DNA of 52,045 nucleotides from JAVVHE01 sp032249695. GTDB lineage: Bacteria > Pseudomonadota > Alphaproteobacteria > Sphingomonadales > Sphingomonadaceae. The notes beneath the pieces are model-generated. The model did not search any database. It had not been told where the DNA came from and saw only the letters and a program-made list of their open reading frames with translations. The position numbers and the translations under genes are program-made. The DNA lies in contig JAVVHE010000019.1 in the NCBI GenBank assembly GCA_032249695.1, forward strand, positions 1 to 52,045, in the 5' to 3' direction. Each line of letters starts with the position of its first letter. The first letter of the stretch is position 1. Positions 8,595 through 17,366 of the stretch are shown here, piece after piece.

Positions 8595-9231
8595 AGGCTT
8601 TCAGCATTGCCGCCATCTCGGCTGCGCTCGCCTTCGAATCCATCCCCGCCAGCGGACGCCCATCGGGACCGAACAGGTAGGTGACGTCCGAATGGTTCAT
8701 CAGATAGTCCTGCCCTTTCTCCGGCACCACCTTGGCGGCGTAGACCCGGTACGACTTCTCCATCGCGGTGATCGCTGCCGGGCTGCCCGTCAGCGCGACG
8801 AGGCGCGGATGGAAGTTCTTCGCATAGTTCGCAAGCGCGCGCGGCGTGTCGCGCTCGGGATCGATTGTCACGAACACCGGCTGCACCTTTGCGGCGTGGC
8901 GCGGATCCGATCGCTCGAACGCTGCTAGCGCCTGCGTCATGCGCTGCAGATCGGTAGGGCAGACATCCGGGCAGAAGCTGTAGCCGAAGTGAATGAGCGC
9001 ATAACGCCCGCGCAAATCCTTGTCGGTGAATGTGCGCCCGTTCTGATCGACAAGGCTGAACGGTCCGCCGATGTCGGCGCCCGCGAGCGCCATGCCGGGT
9101 GCGTTGCGCGGCGGGGCGGCGGCGCGCTGGCGCCAATAATACCAGCCGGCCAGCAGCGCGAGTGCGATGACGGCGGCTGCGAAAAGCGGCAGAAAGCGCG
9201 GGGTGCGGCGCTGAGTGTTCATCGTCTGCAT
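8584..9231 (-). CDS. SCO1/SenC family copper chaperone
   Basis: Membrane-anchored periplasmic thioredoxin-fold protein that delivers copper to the CuA site of cytochrome c oxidase and may act in redox signalling. The 215-residue product has an N-terminal membrane anchor (about residues 12-31). The copper/thiol motif FCPDVCPTDL follows at about residue 87, then FVTIDPERDTP, and the third ligand His in NHSDVTYLFGPDG near residue 180. A second ATG at 9222 is an alternative start. It is divergent from the ankyrin-regB-regA genes. In Rhodobacter-type bacteria a SenC/PrrC gene sits between regB and regA, so the linkage here is meaningful. Confidence 0.92.
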   Translation of the reverse strand: MQTMNTQRRTPRFLPLFAAAVIALALLAGWYYWRQRAAAPPRNAPGMALAGADIGGPFSLVDQNGRTFTDKDLRGRYALIHFGYSFCPDVCPTDLQRMTQALAAFERSDPRHAAKVQPVFVTIDPERDTPRALANYAKNFHPRLVALTGSPAAITAMEKSYRVYAAKVVPEKGQDYLMNHSDVTYLFGPDGRPLAGMDSKASAAEMAAMLKAYVR

Positions 9232-9257
9232 GGGTCTGCGCTGCTATGGAGACTGGG

Positions 9258-9923
9258 ATGGCAAACTGGAAGGGATGGACCGCCGCGCTGGGGCTAGTCG
9301 CCGCGCTGGGCGGTGGAGTGGCTGCGCCGCAGCCCGCGGCGGCGCAAGGGACCGGAGGCAGCTTCTCCGCCAGCCACAAGTTCCTGAAGGCGGTCAAGGA
9401 GCGCAACTTCGCCGACATGACCGCGGCGCTCAGCAGCGGCCCGACGATCATCAATGCGACGGATCAGGACACCGGCGAAGGAGCGCTGCACATCGTCACG
9501 CGCGAGCGCGACTCGGCGTGGATGCGCTATCTGTTGACCGCCGGCGCCGACCCGAATGTGCGCGACGCCAAGGGCACCACGCCGCTGATGCTCGCCGCCG
9601 AGCAGCGCTTCGTCGATGGAGCGCGGCTGCTGCTCGCAAGCGGCGCCAAGGTCGACGCGACCAACCGCACCGGCGAGACGCCGCTCATCCGCGCGGTGCA
9701 GTTGAAGGATGCTCAGATGGTGCGGTTCCTGATCGAAAACGGCGCTGACCCCGAGCGGCAGGATAACCTCGCCGGTTACAGCGCGCGCGACTATGCCGAG
9801 CGCGACGGGCGTTCGGGCGTGATTGCGTCCATCCTGCGCAATGCGAGGAAACCGAGCGCACCCGCCGCGACGGGTGCGGGCCTCACTCCGGTTCCGGCCG
9901 CAGCCGCCGCTGGGCCGAAATAG
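9258..9923 (+). CDS. Exported ankyrin-repeat protein
   Basis: A 221-residue protein with an N-terminal signal peptide ending near PQPAAAQG (around residue 30), followed by about four ankyrin repeats: ALHIVTRERDSAWMRYLLTAGADPN, TPLMLAAEQRFVDGARLLLASGAKV, TPLIRAVQLKDAQMVRFLIENGADP and a degenerate last repeat. Such proteins bind other proteins; the partner cannot be told here. The ATG at 9258 was chosen over the one at 9246 because GGAG at 9248-9251 is well spaced from it. It ends 3 bp before regB, so it is very probably in the same operon. Confidence 0.85.
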   Translation: MANWKGWTAALGLVAALGGGVAAPQPAAAQGTGGSFSASHKFLKAVKERNFADMTAALSSGPTIINATDQDTGEGALHIVTRERDSAWMRYLLTAGADPNVRDAKGTTPLMLAAEQRFVDGARLLLASGAKVDATNRTGETPLIRAVQLKDAQMVRFLIENGADPERQDNLAGYSARDYAERDGRSGVIASILRNARKPSAPAATGAGLTPVPAAAAAGPK

Positions 9924-9926
9924 CGC

Positions 9927-11228
9927 GTGCCAAGCGTCGCCGCTGCTGCTGCGCTGGCCCAGCCGGGGGTGCGCGTCCGCACGCTGGTGCGGCTGCGCTG
10001 GTTTGCGATTCTGGGGCAGTTGCTGACGCTGGCCGTCATCGGCATCTATCTCGGCTATCGCCTGCCGCTCGCTCCGGCGCTTGCGGCGATCGGGGCTTCG
10101 GCGCTGTTGAACCTTGGCGTTGCGGCGCTCTATCCGCGCCATGCGCGATTGACCGGGGCGGAAGCGCTGCTCCATTTCGGCTTCGATCTGGTGCAGCTGG
10201 GCGTGCTTCTCTTCCTGACGGGGGGGCTGGCGAACCCATTCGCGATCTTCCTGCTGGTGCCGGTGACCGTCTCGGCCTCGGTGCTGCCCGCCAGCGCAAC
10301 CGCCGGGCTGATCGGCGTGGGCGTGGCGATCCTGTTCGCGCTGTGGAACTGGGCGCTGCCGCTGCCGTGGGGCGGCCACCCGATCTTCCTGCCCCCGCTT
10401 TACCGGGGCGGCATCTTCGTCGGCCTTGCGCTGACGATGCAGTTCCTGGCGATCTACGCCTGGGCGGTCGCAGCCGAGGCGCGGCGCCAGCAGCTCGCGC
10501 TCGCAGCGACACAGGCAGCGCTGGAGCGCGAGGCGAAGATGTCGGCGCTGGGCAGCCTTGCGGCCGCGGCGGCGCATGAGTTGGGGGGCCCGCTTGGAAC
10601 GATTACGCTGGTCGCCAAGGATCTGGAGCACGGGCTTGCCGACGACCCGACGCACGGTGCCGACATCCGCCTGCTCCGCCAGGAGGTAAAGCGTGCGCGC
10701 GAAATCCTCGCAGGCATCGCACGCCGCGCCGAGGCAGCCGACCCGTTCCCGCTCGTCAGCTTGCGCGCGCTGCTGCACGAGGCGGCAGCCCCGCACGAGC
10801 CCAAGGCCAACATCGCGGTGGCGCCGGCGCTTGCGTCGCTGCGGGTCGCGCGCTCGCCCGAGCTTTTGCACGGGCTGTCGAACCTCGTCGACAATGCAGC
10901 GCGCCACGCGGCCGAGCGCTTCTGTCTTACGGCCGAGCCCAACGGAGCTGACCTAGTGCTGGCGATCATCGACGATGGGCCAGGCTTCCCGGACTCGCTC
11001 CTGCCCAAGCTGGGCGAACCATTTCTGGGGCCATCGCGATCGCGTTCGGGGGGCACGGGGCTCGGCATCTTCATCGCGACGACCCTGCTCGAACGCACCG
11101 GCGGCCGCGTCAGCTTCGGCAATGATGCCGCAGGTGGCGGCGGCCGCGTAGAAGTTCGCTGGAGACTTTCCCACATTGCAGCCGAATCAACGAAGGAGCC
11201 GGCATGGCCAGCGCTGCAGCAGAACTGA
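9927..11228 (+). CDS. regB: RegB/PrrB/ActS-type redox sensor histidine kinase
   Basis: Membrane histidine kinase of the RegB family, which controls respiratory and energy genes in response to redox state. The 433-residue protein starts at GTG 9927 and has about six membrane helices in residues 25-180. The quinone-site motif GGLANPF is at 99-105, matching GGxxNPF. The H-box AAAAHELGGPLGTITLVAKD has His217, and the ATPase domain carries LSNLVDNAARHA, DDGPGFP and GGTGLGIF. The position that holds the redox-active Cys in RegB (RC-x-x-IL) is Ala257 here (KRAREIL), so the thiol switch appears lost while the quinone motif is kept. It overlaps regA by 25 bp. Confidence 0.93.
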   Translation: MPSVAAAAALAQPGVRVRTLVRLRWFAILGQLLTLAVIGIYLGYRLPLAPALAAIGASALLNLGVAALYPRHARLTGAEALLHFGFDLVQLGVLLFLTGGLANPFAIFLLVPVTVSASVLPASATAGLIGVGVAILFALWNWALPLPWGGHPIFLPPLYRGGIFVGLALTMQFLAIYAWAVAAEARRQQLALAATQAALEREAKMSALGSLAAAAAHELGGPLGTITLVAKDLEHGLADDPTHGADIRLLRQEVKRAREILAGIARRAEAADPFPLVSLRALLHEAAAPHEPKANIAVAPALASLRVARSPELLHGLSNLVDNAARHAAERFCLTAEPNGADLVLAIIDDGPGFPDSLLPKLGEPFLGPSRSRSGGTGLGIFIATTLLERTGGRVSFGNDAAGGGGRVEVRWRLSHIAAESTKEPAWPALQQN

Positions 11229-11758
11229 CGATTGACCACGCACCGTTGCTGCTGGTCGACGACGACGCGGCGTTCCGCGGACGACTGGCGGTGACGCTGC
11301 AACGTCGCGGGTTCGAAGTCGGCGCGGCCGAGGGCGTGCAGCAGGCGCGCGAGATCGCGGGCGCGCTCAACCCCGACTATGCGGTGCTGGACATGCGTCT
11401 GGCCGACGGCACCGGGCTGGAGCTGGTTGGCGAACTGCGCCGCCAGAATCCCTCGATCCGCATCGTGGTGCTGACGGGATACGGCAACCTCGCGACCGCG
11501 GTCGCCGCGATCAAGGCGGGTGCGGTCGACTACATCGCCAAGCCCGCCGACCCCGACGATATCGTCAAGGCGCTGACCGCCGAGCCCGACGCCAAGCCCC
11601 TGCCGCCCGATGAGCCGATGAGCGCCGACCGCGTGCGGTGGGAGCATATTCAGCGCGTCTATGAGCTGTGTAACCGCAATGTCAGCGAGACCGCGCGGCG
11701 ACTTAAGATGCATCGCCGCACCCTGCAGCGCATCTTGGCGAAACGCTCGCCCAAATAG
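11204..11758 (+). CDS. regA: RegA/PrrA/ActR-type response regulator
   Basis: DNA-binding response regulator partner of the RegB kinase, 184 residues, the usual size for RegA/ActR. The receiver domain has the acidic pair VDDD, the phospho-accepting Asp in AVLDMRLADG, the conserved Thr in VVLTGYGN and the Lys in YIAKPAD. The Fis-type helix-turn-helix at the C terminus, NVSETARRLKMHRRTLQRIL, is the nearly invariant RegA DNA-binding segment. The ATG at 11204 is preceded by AAGGAG and lies inside the end of regB, so translation is probably coupled. The gene converges on sspB 16 bp away. Confidence 0.95.
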   Translation: MASAAAELTIDHAPLLLVDDDAAFRGRLAVTLQRRGFEVGAAEGVQQAREIAGALNPDYAVLDMRLADGTGLELVGELRRQNPSIRIVVLTGYGNLATAVAAIKAGAVDYIAKPADPDDIVKALTAEPDAKPLPPDEPMSADRVRWEHIQRVYELCNRNVSETARRLKMHRRTLQRILAKRSPK

Positions 11759-11774
11759 CGCGGCGCGCGCCGGG

Positions 11775-12245
11775 CTACTTCTTTCGGCGGAAATCGAAGG
11801 CGACGACGTTCGATCCGTCCTCCACCGGCACGGCGACCGGTGGTGCGGCGGGCTCTTCGCTCGGCGCGGTGACGCCCTTCGCCGGGAAGGACAGCGCGAA
11901 GTTGACTGCGGGGTCGACGAAGCCGGTCACTGCGTCGAAGGGCACGCGCAGCTTGGCCGGCACCTGATTGAACGTCAGGCCAACGGTGAAAAAGTCATCA
12001 TCGACACGAAGGTCCCAGAATCGATGCTGGAGGACGATCGTCATTTCCTCCGGATAGCGCTCCGCAAGATGCTGCGGGATGTCGACTCCGGGCGCTTTGG
12101 TGGAGAAAGCGATATAGAAATGGTGCGTTCCGGGCAGGCGGTCGGAGCCTTCGATCAGCTGGAGGACGCGCCGCACGACAAGACGCAGCGTGTCCTGCAC
12201 GATCTCGTCATAGGGAATGAGGCTGTCGGGTACCGGATCGTTCAT
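11775..12245 (-). CDS. sspB: ClpXP adaptor SspB (stringent starvation protein B)
   Basis: SspB tethers ssrA-tagged and other substrates to the ClpXP protease. The 156-residue product is the alphaproteobacterial form: folded core with LPGTHHFYIAFSTKAPGV and MTIVLQHRFWDLRVDDDFF, an acidic/Pro-rich linker (about 122-145), and the C-terminal ClpX-binding tail VVAFDFRRKK, which matches the XB motif pattern. Length and domain order are normal. The ATG at 12245 is the only sensible start. It stands alone, convergent with regA and divergent from the heme-oxygenase-like gene. Confidence 0.93.
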   Translation of the reverse strand: MNDPVPDSLIPYDEIVQDTLRLVVRRVLQLIEGSDRLPGTHHFYIAFSTKAPGVDIPQHLAERYPEEMTIVLQHRFWDLRVDDDFFTVGLTFNQVPAKLRVPFDAVTGFVDPAVNFALSFPAKGVTAPSEEPAAPPVAVPVEDGSNVVAFDFRRKK

Positions 12246-12429
12246 CGTGCCGGGTAGGTGGCCCGCCGCGCGGGGCCGGTCAAGCGTTGCCGGTGGGCAT
12301 GGCTCCCGGCGGCGTTGCGGCAGAGTGCAATAGCGCCGTCAAACCCGTAACAGTCGCTGCGAAATCCTGTGCTGCACACGGCAAGTCCCTCCACAACCGC
12401 GCCGTTCGCCGCACGCTGTTCATCGCCCA

Positions 12430-12454
12430 GGAACCTGCAAGGGCTACAGCGGTT
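12430..12454 (+). promoter_or_regulatory. Candidate EcfG (general stress response) promoter
   Basis: GGAAC at 12430-12434 is followed by exactly 17 nt and then GTT at 12452-12454. This fits the alphaproteobacterial EcfG sigma factor consensus (GGAAC, N16-17, GTT). It sits 62 bp upstream of the heme-oxygenase-like gene, on the correct strand, in a 271-bp intergenic space where I see no other feature. Confidence 0.6.
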
Positions 12455-12516
12455 CTTTCTGGGATGATCTGAAGCCTGGCAGTATCGTTCGGCCACGGCA
12501 ACTGGGATGAGCGTCC

Positions 12517-13452
12517 ATGTCGACCCTTTATCTCCGCCGTGCAGCGTTGCGCGACGGCTCTGCTTTGCGTTACCCTGCCGACCCTCAGGCGTTTCACGAA
12601 GCACTCGCGCAGTTCAATCACCTCCGCTTTGCCCCCGCGATGCCTTCCGCCGATTGGCAGGCGGAGCTCGATCATGAACGCGCGATGCGCGAGCTGGAAG
12701 GCTATTGGATCGAGGCCGAGCGCAACGCAGTGAGCGACGCAGCCGCGACCGCGCCGCGCGACGTGGACGGCTTTGTCGCTTGGTTCGAGGCGCTGGAAGC
12801 TTCCGGCCCCGGCCAGCACGATCCGCTGTTCGATTGGCTGGCCGAGGAGGCGAGCCTGGAGCAGATGAAGTGGTTCCTACGCCAGGAAGTTGCTGGCGAG
12901 GCCGGATTCGATGACCTCTGCGCGCTGACGCAGGTGAAGATGACACCCGATCAGGCCAAGCTGGAAATCGCTCGGAACTACTGGGACGAAATGGGCCGCG
13001 GCAACGCCAAGGGCATGCACGGACCGATGCTGGGCGTGCTCGCGGGCGAGCTCGCGCTCAATCCGTCGATCGAGGCGACGGTGTGGGAGAGTCTCGCGCT
13101 TGCGAACACGATGGCCGCCTTCGCTGCCAACCGCCGCTATACGTGGCACTCGGTGGGGGCGCTGGGCGTCGTCGAGCTGACTGCGCCTCAGCGCACCGCC
13201 AAGGTCGCGCAGGGCCTGCGCCGCCTGGGCTTCAGCGACCGCCAGCGCCGCTATTTCGATCTGCACGCGGTGCTCGACGTAAAGCACAGCGAGGACTGGA
13301 ACCGGGAGGTTCTGCGCCCTGTCATGGCCGCAATGCCCGACGCAGGCCGCTATCTGGCCGAAGGCGCGCTGATGCGCCTTAGCTGCGGCGCGCGCTGCTT
13401 CGAGCGCTATCGCCACGAGCTATGGGACAACGGCGCCGCGCTCGCGGCGTAG
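12517..13452 (+). CDS. Iron-containing redox enzyme, heme-oxygenase-like fold
   Basis: A 311-residue cytosolic protein resembling the iron-containing redox enzyme family, which shares the all-helical fold of heme oxygenase. The helical core runs from about residue 90 to 290 with FDWLAEEASLEQMKWFLRQE, KLEIARNYWDEMGRGN and YFDLHAVLDVKHSEDW. Glu and His residues in these helices (EEASLEQ, HAVLDVKH) are plausible ligands for a di-iron or heme centre. The first 90 residues are of unknown function. The substrate is unknown. A likely EcfG promoter lies upstream, so expression under general stress is expected (inference). Confidence 0.82.
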   Translation: MSTLYLRRAALRDGSALRYPADPQAFHEALAQFNHLRFAPAMPSADWQAELDHERAMRELEGYWIEAERNAVSDAAATAPRDVDGFVAWFEALEASGPGQHDPLFDWLAEEASLEQMKWFLRQEVAGEAGFDDLCALTQVKMTPDQAKLEIARNYWDEMGRGNAKGMHGPMLGVLAGELALNPSIEATVWESLALANTMAAFAANRRYTWHSVGALGVVELTAPQRTAKVAQGLRRLGFSDRQRRYFDLHAVLDVKHSEDWNREVLRPVMAAMPDAGRYLAEGALMRLSCGARCFERYRHELWDNGAALAA

Positions 13453-13593
13453 CGGCTGAGCGTCACACCGCCCCATGCGTTCTGGCGCCGTTTCGCCCCA
13501 AATGTGGTAGAAGCGGCGCTTGCGCGGACGCGGAACGTTCCTATGGTCCGCCACGCCGTCCCCGACCGCCAACCGACAAGGAGCCGCACCGCG

Positions 13594-14616
13594 TTGAGCG
13601 CGAACGTCCAGCCCCTGCGCACAGCGCCCGCTGCGGCCGAGCCCAGCCTTGCGCCGTTGATGGCGCTCGTCGCGCCCGAGCTGAACGACGTTAACCGAGT
13701 GATTCTGGATCGGATGCAGTCGCCGGTTGCGCTGATTCCGGAGCTTGCGGGGCATCTGATCTCCGGAGGCGGCAAGCGGATGCGGCCGATGCTGACCTTG
13801 GCCTGCGCACGGCTGGTTGGCTACGCGGGCGCGCGCCATCACAAGCTCGCGGCCGCCGTGGAATTCATCCACACCGCGACGCTGCTTCACGACGACGTGG
13901 TGGACGTGAGCGGCCTGCGGCGCGGACGGCGGACGGCCAATATCATCTGGGGCAATGCTGCAAGCGTGCTCGTCGGCGATTTCCTGTTCAGCCGTGCGTT
14001 CGAGCTGATGGTTGAGGACGGCTCGCTCCGGGTGCTGAAGATTCTCTCGAACGCCAGCGCCGTGATCGCGGCGGGCGAAGTCGATCAGCTGACAGCAGCG
14101 CGCCAGATCGATACGGGCGAGGATCGGTATCTCTCGATCATCGGCGCCAAGACCGCCGCGCTCTTCGCCGCCGCGTGCGAGATCGCAGCCGTCGTTGCAG
14201 AGCGCGACGAGCCTGTGCAGTCCGCGCTTGAGTGTTACGGCCGCAATCTGGGTATCGCCTTCCAGCTGACCGACGATGTGATCGACTATGCCGGGACGGC
14301 TGGCGAGATGGGCAAGGACGCAGGCGACGATTTCCGCGAGGGGAAGGTCACGCTGCCCGTGATCCTGGCCTATGCGCGCGGCGACGAGCTTGCGCGGCGC
14401 TTCTGGCGCGAGGCAATCCTGGGCAAGCGCACGAGTGACGTTGATCTGGCCGAGGCGGTGCGGCTGATGCAGGCGACCGGCGCGCTCGCCGACAGCCTGG
14501 CGCGCGCGCGGCTTTATGCCGATCGCGCGACCGCAGCGCTGGCCGGCTTCGCGCCGGGTGCGGCGAAGGCCGCGCTGACCGAGGCCGCGGCCTTCGCAGT
14601 GGCACGGGCCTATTAG
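13594..14616 (+). CDS. ispB: Polyprenyl diphosphate synthase (octaprenyl/decaprenyl type)
   Basis: Trans-isoprenyl diphosphate synthase that builds the ubiquinone side chain from farnesyl diphosphate and IPP. The 340-residue product shows GGGKRMRPMLTLACARL, the first Asp-rich motif LLHDDVVD, and the second FQLTDDVIDY with the following GKDAGDDFREGKVTLP. A TTG start at 13594 is preferred: AAGGAG at 13578-13583 precedes it, and the N terminus MSANVQPLRTAP looks right, whereas sequence further upstream is not protein-like. Chain length cannot be read from sequence alone; sphingomonads typically make Q-10. Confidence 0.94.
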   Translation: MSANVQPLRTAPAAAEPSLAPLMALVAPELNDVNRVILDRMQSPVALIPELAGHLISGGGKRMRPMLTLACARLVGYAGARHHKLAAAVEFIHTATLLHDDVVDVSGLRRGRRTANIIWGNAASVLVGDFLFSRAFELMVEDGSLRVLKILSNASAVIAAGEVDQLTAARQIDTGEDRYLSIIGAKTAALFAAACEIAAVVAERDEPVQSALECYGRNLGIAFQLTDDVIDYAGTAGEMGKDAGDDFREGKVTLPVILAYARGDELARRFWREAILGKRTSDVDLAEAVRLMQATGALADSLARARLYADRATAALAGFAPGAAKAALTEAAAFAVARAY

Positions 14617-14744
14617 GCGAGGCTTTCGGGCAACAGCTGGCTCTTCAGTTGCTGCGACGCAACATAATCCCAGCCGGATATAACCTTGCTGTAACCATTC
14701 ATTCGTAGCGCGGTGGCGCGCTTCAAACTGAATGGGGATATTCG

Positions 14745-17366
14745 ATGCTGACTTGCACATCGCGCGCGGCCGCTAGGCCGGCGCTTGCCGCGTGGCTGTT
14801 TACGGCCGCGCTTCCGGCGCTGGCGCAGGAAAACAACCCCAGAGCGGCCGATGAAGCGGCGAGGGCCGAAACGCCGACGATCATCGTCACCGGCCAGCGA
14901 CAGGCCGAGATCCGCGCGGTCGAGGTGAAGCGCGAGTCGCTCGTCATCCAAGACTCGATCGCATCGACCGACGTCGCGCGCCTGCCCGACCAGAATGTCG
15001 CCGAGGCCGTCAAGCGCCTTCCCGGCGTCACGGTTGCGAACGATCAGGGCGAGGGACGCTATGTGATCATTCGCGGCGTCGATCCCAACCTGGCCAACGT
15101 TTCGATCAATAACCAGACCGCTCCGGCCCCGGAACCCGGGGGCCGTCAAGTCAAGCTCGATAACATTCCGGCATCGCTGATCGGCCGCGTCGATGTGATC
15201 AAGTCACTCACTCCGGATCGCGATGCCAATGCGATCGCGGGTGAAGTCAACATTAGTACATTAACCGCCTTCGATCGCGACCATAATTTCTTTTACGCTC
15301 GCGGTGCTGTCGGGACCTACGATCTGAACGGCCGCAATCCGGCCGAAGCCGAAGGGACATTCGGCGCACGTTTCGGTGCAGATCGACAGTTCGGCATCGT
15401 GCTGAGCGGCAACTATAGCTTCCGTCCGATCAGCAGCCAGAATCTGCAGGGCTCGGTCAATTGGCGCGCCGTCGGCAATGCAGTGCTGCCCGATGACTTC
15501 CGGCTGCGGCCATACTATCTCGTCCGCCAGCGTTCGGGCGCAGTGCTGAACTTTGATTGGCGGCCGCAGGCAGGCACGCAGCTATATCTGCGCGCGCTCT
15601 ATGCCAGCTATGGCGACAACGAGGTGCGCGATCAGTTCCGCGTCGAGCTTCCCGGGCTTGCCAGCAGCGCGACTGCGCTCGGCGTGCAGCCTAACCAGTC
15701 GGGCCCGCGCTACAGCTTCACCGGCGGCCGCGCGACCCGGTTCGTGCGCCGTCGTGTGGAAAACGACCAGACGTGGACCGTCCATGGTGGCGGGAAGCAT
15801 GAGGTTGGCGGTGTCAAGCTGCTGCTGGAGGCCGCCTACAGCCGTGCGGAGAAGATCGACCCGCTTCGCAGCGAATTCCAGTTCCGCACGGGCAGCAGTG
15901 CAACGACGGGCATCGCCGGCACGATCGACGTTTCAGGCCGGCTGCCGTTCGTCGATCCGAACGGCGGCAATGCGCGCGCGTACGACCCGAGTTATTACTC
16001 GGCCCGGCAGGTCACCTATGATCAGCGCCAGGCGGTTGAGGACTTGTTCCAGATCCGCGGCGACGCTGAATTCAATCTCGACCCGATCGGCGATGGCTCG
16101 ACGGTCAAGACCGGCGCCAAGTTCATCCGTCGCATCAAAAAGAACAATCGCGATCTTCAGCAGTTTATTCTAAACGGCTTCACGCTGGCCGATACTACGC
16201 CGCGCGATGACGGCACTTTCCTTTACGACGGCCAGTATCGATTCGGGCCGAAGGCCGTCTACGATAACGTGCAGGCGTTCGTATTGTCCAATCCGGCGCG
16301 GCGCGTGCTTGATCCGACTGCAAGCCTCGGCAACAGCCTGGTCAATGACTATGACGTGCGCGAGGATATCATCGCGGGCTACGCGATGGCGACGCTGAGA
16401 TTCGGTCGTCTGACTGCAATTCCCGGTGTCCGGGTCGAGGCAACTGACGGCAATTACAAGGGCAAATCCTTTCTGCCAACTTCGTCGGCGACGCAGGGCT
16501 TCAACGTTACGACACAGCGCGATTACGTGGACGTATTTCCCGGACTCAATCTGCGCTTCGACGCCACCCGCAATCTCGTCGTCCGCGCAGCTGGCACGAC
16601 GGCGATCGGGCGACCCAACTACGCCAATCTCGCGCCGTTCGTGCAGGTCGATCCGGGCGCGGTGACGGTTAACCAGGGGAACCCGAACCTGAAGCCGTTC
16701 AAGTCACAAAATGGCGACGTCAGCATCGAATATTACATCGGCAAGACGGGCGTGATCTCTGTCGCCGGGTTCTACAAGCATCTCGACAATCCGATCTTCA
16801 CCGCCGGGTCGCTGCAGACCGGCACGTTTGCCGGCACACAGTTGACAAACGCGCTGGTCACTCAGCCGATCAACGTGCGCGAAAGCGAGATTTACGGCTT
16901 CGAGGTGAATCTGCAGGCGCAGCTGAACTTTCTCCCCAGCCCGCTCGACGGCTTCGGCGTGAATCTCAACTATGCGCATACCGACGGCAACTCGACCGGC
17001 GTCCCCAGCCGTGCAGGCAGCGTCCCCAACTTCCTGCAATCGAAGGACATCGGGACGGCACAGATCTACTGGCAGAAAGGTCGGTTCGAACTGCGTGCCG
17101 CCTATAGCTACCGCTCGGCTTATCTCGATACGCTCGGCACCAGCGCTGCGACCGATCAGTATACCGACGGCAACGGCCAGCTTGACGTGCGCGCGAGTTT
17201 CGCCGTCTTCCCGCAACTGGTGGCGTTCGGCGAGGCGGTCAACGTGACAGACGCTTCGTGGCGTCGCTATGTCGGCTTCAAGAACCAGCTGATCGAGAAT
17301 GAACGCTATGGCTACACCCTTCGGGCAGGGATCCAGCTGGCGCTGGGCAAGCGTGCGCGCCCGTAA
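14745..17366 (+). CDS. TonB-dependent receptor
   Basis: Outer-membrane gated channel of 873 residues. It has a signal peptide (cleavage near ALPALAQE, about residue 28), a TonB-box-like stretch TPTIIVTGQR, a plug domain containing QNVAEAVKRLPGVTVAND and VIIRGVDPNLANVSINN, and a 22-strand barrel from about residue 190. The start of the phosphatase gene overlaps its last 14 bp, so both products are probably made together and the likely cargo is a phosphorylated compound such as phytate; this is inference from pairing. It belongs to the TBDR type that sphingomonads carry in large numbers. The 128-bp upstream gap is AT-richer than its surroundings and probably holds the promoter, but no clear operator was found. 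Confidence 0.93.
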   Translation: MLTCTSRAAARPALAAWLFTAALPALAQENNPRAADEAARAETPTIIVTGQRQAEIRAVEVKRESLVIQDSIASTDVARLPDQNVAEAVKRLPGVTVANDQGEGRYVIIRGVDPNLANVSINNQTAPAPEPGGRQVKLDNIPASLIGRVDVIKSLTPDRDANAIAGEVNISTLTAFDRDHNFFYARGAVGTYDLNGRNPAEAEGTFGARFGADRQFGIVLSGNYSFRPISSQNLQGSVNWRAVGNAVLPDDFRLRPYYLVRQRSGAVLNFDWRPQAGTQLYLRALYASYGDNEVRDQFRVELPGLASSATALGVQPNQSGPRYSFTGGRATRFVRRRVENDQTWTVHGGGKHEVGGVKLLLEAAYSRAEKIDPLRSEFQFRTGSSATTGIAGTIDVSGRLPFVDPNGGNARAYDPSYYSARQVTYDQRQAVEDLFQIRGDAEFNLDPIGDGSTVKTGAKFIRRIKKNNRDLQQFILNGFTLADTTPRDDGTFLYDGQYRFGPKAVYDNVQAFVLSNPARRVLDPTASLGNSLVNDYDVREDIIAGYAMATLRFGRLTAIPGVRVEATDGNYKGKSFLPTSSATQGFNVTTQRDYVDVFPGLNLRFDATRNLVVRAAGTTAIGRPNYANLAPFVQVDPGAVTVNQGNPNLKPFKSQNGDVSIEYYIGKTGVISVAGFYKHLDNPIFTAGSLQTGTFAGTQLTNALVTQPINVRESEIYGFEVNLQAQLNFLPSPLDGFGVNLNYAHTDGNSTGVPSRAGSVPNFLQSKDIGTAQIYWQKGRFELRAAYSYRSAYLDTLGTSAATDQYTDGNGQLDVRASFAVFPQLVAFGEAVNVTDASWRRYVGFKNQLIENERYGYTLRAGIQLALGKRARP

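Noticed and set aside
14680..14745. Possible PhoB box (CTGTAAC-N4-CATTCGT) upstream of the TonB receptor
   Set aside because: Only the first half resembles CTGTCAT; the second half does not match, so phosphate control is not supported by sequence.
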